57,710 nt of DNA from positions 1 through 57,710 of the forward strand of contig JALOAD010000020.1 of assembly GCA_023228995.1 (NCBI GenBank), in the 5' to 3' direction. Origin of the DNA: JALOAD01 sp023228995 [NCBI: Candidatus Muiribacterium halophilum]. Its GTDB lineage: Bacteria; Muiribacteriota; Muiribacteriia; Muiribacteriales. A model generated the notes under the pieces. That model worked only from the letters and a program-made list of their open reading frames with translations, made no database searches and was not told the origin of the DNA. Both the position numbers and the translations under genes were made by a program. Below, in pieces: positions 55,679 through 57,710 of the stretch (position 1 is its first letter; each line of letters opens with the position of its first letter).

Positions 55679-55707
55679 TTGACTTTAAAATTATTATAGA
55701 GTAAGAT
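55679..55707 (+). promoter_or_regulatory. Sigma-70 promoter of the cold-shock gene
   Basis: TTGACT at 55679-55684 and TAAGAT at 55702-55707 are separated by exactly 17 bp. Transcription would start near 55714, giving a leader of about 110 nt before the cold-shock ATG. Long leaders that fold at low temperature are known for cspA-type mRNAs; whether this one does is unknown. Confidence 0.6.
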
Positions 55708-55823
55708 GTTTTATAAGTTAAGAATCAAGGGTAATAGATATAAGCGAGAAAGGAATACCGTTCAATTGTATCCTCCCAAGATAAACTTAGCAACAAAAAT
55801 TAAAATTTCCTTATGGAGGAACA

Positions 55824-56021
55824 ATGAAAGGCACAGTAAAATGGTTTAACGACGCTAAAGGTTACGGATTTATTACAGGTGAAGATAACAAAGACGTTTT
55901 CGTTCATTTCAAATCAATACAGGGTGATGGTTTCAAATCATTATCTGAAAATCAGAAAGTATCTTTTGATGTTGAAAACGGACAGAAAGGCCTACAGGCT
56001 ATAAACGTTGTAGCTGAATAA
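55824..56021 (+). CDS. csp: Cold-shock domain protein
   Basis: This 65-aa single cold-shock domain has RNP1 KGYGFITG and RNP2 VFVHF motifs and the usual [11 protein letters not shown] start. CSD proteins bind single-stranded nucleic acid and act as RNA chaperones. A strong GGAGG precedes the ATG and an intrinsic terminator follows. It is monocistronic. Confidence 0.98.
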   Translation: MKGTVKWFNDAKGYGFITGEDNKDVFVHFKSIQGDGFKSLSENQKVSFDVENGQKGLQAINVVAE

Positions 56022-56043
56022 TTTAATTTACTTCAGATATAGA

Positions 56044-56073
56044 AAAGCTGCTTTTTTAAGCAGCTTTTTTTTT
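56044..56073 (+). terminator. Intrinsic terminator of the cold-shock gene
   Basis: AAAGCTGCTT and AAGCAGCTTT form a 10-bp stem with a TTTT loop, followed directly by a run of nine Ts. It lies about 20 bases after the cold-shock stop codon. Confidence 0.95.
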
Positions 56074-56207
56074 ATCCAATTTCCAAAAATCCAATAATAT
56101 TAAAGCATATAAATAGATTAATTTTTTGTAACTTATCATTTAAAAATCTGTATAACTTGTATATGGCATATTGCTTATTTAAAATTTTTATTAATAAAGG
56201 ATAATTA

Positions 56208-57038
56208 ATGAAAGAACTATTATATAAATTTAAAGAAAAACTTTTTCAAAACAATAATATTATTATACAAAACACTTCTATAAAAAAATTTGTTATACAT
56301 AATGATTGGATTATTCTTTTTTCTGATAACAAATTCTGTTCTTTTCTTCTTGTTTTTGATAAAACTAAACATAGTATATTATCTCAAGCATTAAATAGGT
56401 TCATTGGTAAAAAATTATCACGATGTTTTGAAATTGCTCATACTTACAGCGATGAAATATCTCAAATACTATATGTTAGTCTTATTAATCTTATTTCTTC
56501 ATATTTTAATCAAAATTCTGAATTAAACAAAAGAAATGTGAATTATTCTATTGGTAAAACTAATATTACAGATTATATTGATACTAATTCAAAAGTACTT
56601 ATTATTGGATTTGGTGGAATTGCAAAAACAATGGCTAAAACTGGTTGTTATTTATATATAACTGATATGCGACCTGAAAGTGAATTTACCCAAAAAATTA
56701 AAGATTTAAAACTTATTAATAAAAATATCGAGTTTGTTCCTTATGAAAATCAATTAGAATATATCAAAAAATGCTCACATTTTGTAATAACTGGTTCAAT
56801 ATTGACTAATTCAGGTTTAAAAACAATTCTTGATAATGCTGGTCAAAATACTTTTAAAATGATGTATGGTCCAAGTGCTTCACTTATGCCTGAATTGCTT
56901 TTTGATATTGGTATTAACGCTATTCTTACTTATAGAATAAATGATATAATGACTTTTGAAAATGAATTAAATAATTCAGATTTAGATATTGAAAGAATTC
57001 TGAAAAATTCTCAAGAAAAAATAACATATATAAAATAG
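56208..57038 (+). CDS. DUF364 (heavy-metal chelation-like) protein
   Basis: The 276-aa protein has a Rossmann-like middle (KVLIIGFGGIAKTMAKTGCYLYITDMRP) and the family signature MYGPSASLMPELLFDIGINAILTYRI near the C-terminus, typical of DUF364 proteins annotated as putative heavy-metal chelation domains. In other genomes they often lie near metal or cofactor transport genes; none is visible here. AAGGAT precedes the ATG. Confidence 0.8.
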   Translation: MKELLYKFKEKLFQNNNIIIQNTSIKKFVIHNDWIILFSDNKFCSFLLVFDKTKHSILSQALNRFIGKKLSRCFEIAHTYSDEISQILYVSLINLISSYFNQNSELNKRNVNYSIGKTNITDYIDTNSKVLIIGFGGIAKTMAKTGCYLYITDMRPESEFTQKIKDLKLINKNIEFVPYENQLEYIKKCSHFVITGSILTNSGLKTILDNAGQNTFKMMYGPSASLMPELLFDIGINAILTYRINDIMTFENELNNSDLDIERILKNSQEKITYIK

Positions 57039-57142
57039 TAATTAAAAATTCTATAAATTTACGAATAGTGAATTGATTTTTCTGATTAAATAAACAAAAA
57101 TCTATATAATATCGTCTCAAAGTAAATTACATATAAAAAAAT

Positions 57143-57312
57143 GTCATCTTGGTATGTTTCTGAGAATCTGTCATCCCGGTATGATTCTGAGCCGGGATCT
57201 CGCTTTTGATTTTTTTATCATTACATTAACGCAAAAAAATAATCATTCGGTACCATTCGATATTTTACATCCATATAAAATATCTCTTTACCTTCGTTCA
57301 CTTATAATACAT
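57143..57312 (+). repeat. Composite dispersed repeat, right-end copy 1
   Basis: A degenerate REP unit is followed by a full one (57170-57199) and then by a conserved tail of about 110 bp: CGCTTTTGATTTTTT, ATTACATTAACGC, AATCATTCGGTACCATTCGA, and so on. The same tail is repeated at 57597-57710 with few changes, and in inverted, shortened form at 28851-28915. It is non-coding despite a short open frame. Confidence 0.85.
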
Positions 57313-57567
57313 CCGTATATTATATGCTTCGCAACGTTCACTCAAGTTACCGAGTAGATTTTTTTTTGCTTTTGTTTATAGAAAATCCTTCATACTTTAT
57401 TTTAATTGAAAATTTTCTAACGAATTCTCGTTAAATCTGTTATTCCAACATGACTTTGTTTTTGTTACTAATGTCACAAAGTGACATGTCACGCTTTATC
57501 TGTCACAGCTTCACAGTTTTTTCTTTTAATTAGACATCCAACATTCAACATTGCAAATTAAAAATCT
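57313..57567. other. Gap between the two right-end repeat copies
   Basis: No gene is seen. It contains a sequence (57310-57350, with ATACATCCGTAT just before it) like the inverse of the element at 2160-2328, and a hairpin TGTCAC-AAA-GTGACA at 57472-57486 of the type seen in the hairpin chain at 26560-26890. Confidence 0.5.
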
Positions 57568-57710
57568 GTCATCCCGGCATGATTCTGAGCCGGGATCTGT
57601 TTTTGATTTTTTTCATTACAATAACGCAAAAAAATAATCATTCGGTACCATTCGATATTTTACATCCATATAAAATATCTCTTTACCTTCGTTCACTTAT
57701 AATACATCCG
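57568..57710 (+). repeat. Composite dispersed repeat, right-end copy 2 (cut by window edge)
   Basis: REP unit at 57568-57597 plus the conserved tail, in the same orientation as the copy 398 bp to the left. It continues beyond the window. The pair could recombine and delete the intervening DNA. Confidence 0.85.

Noticed and set aside
57154-57357. Open frame across the right-end repeat
   Set aside because: It is read through a dispersed repeat with many copies and lacks a ribosome site.

Overview
The window comes from a very AT-rich bacterial chromosome (roughly a quarter to 30% G+C by eye). Shine-Dalgarno sites are strong (GGAGG), and there are lipoprotein signal peptides with a Gly-rich stretch after the lipobox Cys, WG-repeat and Ig-like exported proteins, a sigma-54 activator with an intact GAFTGA loop, and YmdB/HD-GYP signalling proteins. 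This suggests a diderm, probably anaerobic lineage with small AT-rich genes, perhaps a poorly cultured phylum. I cannot name the phylum from sequence alone. No rRNA or tRNA gene was recognised.

Left part (1-13 kb): a complete type III-A CRISPR-Cas locus on the minus strand. Reading leftward the order is: an exported 155-aa protein behind a near-consensus sigma-54 promoter; a Csm6-like CARF-HEPN ribonuclease; an RtcR-like CARF-AAA+-Fis sigma-54 activator; cas6; cas10 with intact HD and GGDD motifs; csm2, csm3, csm4, csm5; a 650-bp repeat-filled gap; cas1; cas2; a leader; and a seven-repeat array that runs off the left edge. The most interesting idea is a signalling circuit. Cas10 would make cyclic oligoadenylate on target recognition, and two CARF proteins would read it. 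One is an RNase. The other is a transcription activator whose target promoter type sits just upstream of the same locus. The parts are visible; the wiring is inference.

Middle part (13-33 kb): guaB, a large lipoprotein, a 1330-aa membrane-anchored Ig-like protein, enolase, a DMT permease, a small envelope protein, a two-RRM protein with nine SYGGNRDG motifs in an Arg/Gly-rich tail, an OPT transporter, a fused YmdB-GAF-HD-GYP protein, a TrmN6-like methyltransferase and a DUF1385 membrane protein.

Right part (33-57.7 kb): a B12-binding radical SAM protein, a degenerate kinase-receiver protein, a PepP/M16/RluB gene run, a MATE exporter, a WG-repeat protein next to a frameshifted lipoprotein paralogue, a surface-glycan-like mini-cluster (SGNH-TPR, PP-loop amidotransferase, SxtJ-like, DUF5989, carbamoyltransferase-like), an M3 peptidase, a RAYT transposase element with imperfect terminal inverted repeats, a double cNMP-binding protein, an XRE protein, a cold-shock protein and a DUF364 protein.

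Several dispersed non-coding repeat families punctuate the window: a 148-bp element with CTGTTGAAAAA-type inverted ends (three copies plus a miniature), REP-like CATCCCGG hairpins (some in a 27-bp tandem array, some joined to a 110-bp conserved tail), a 263-bp MITE with perfect 25-bp ends, and a chain of short hairpins upstream of the RRM gene.
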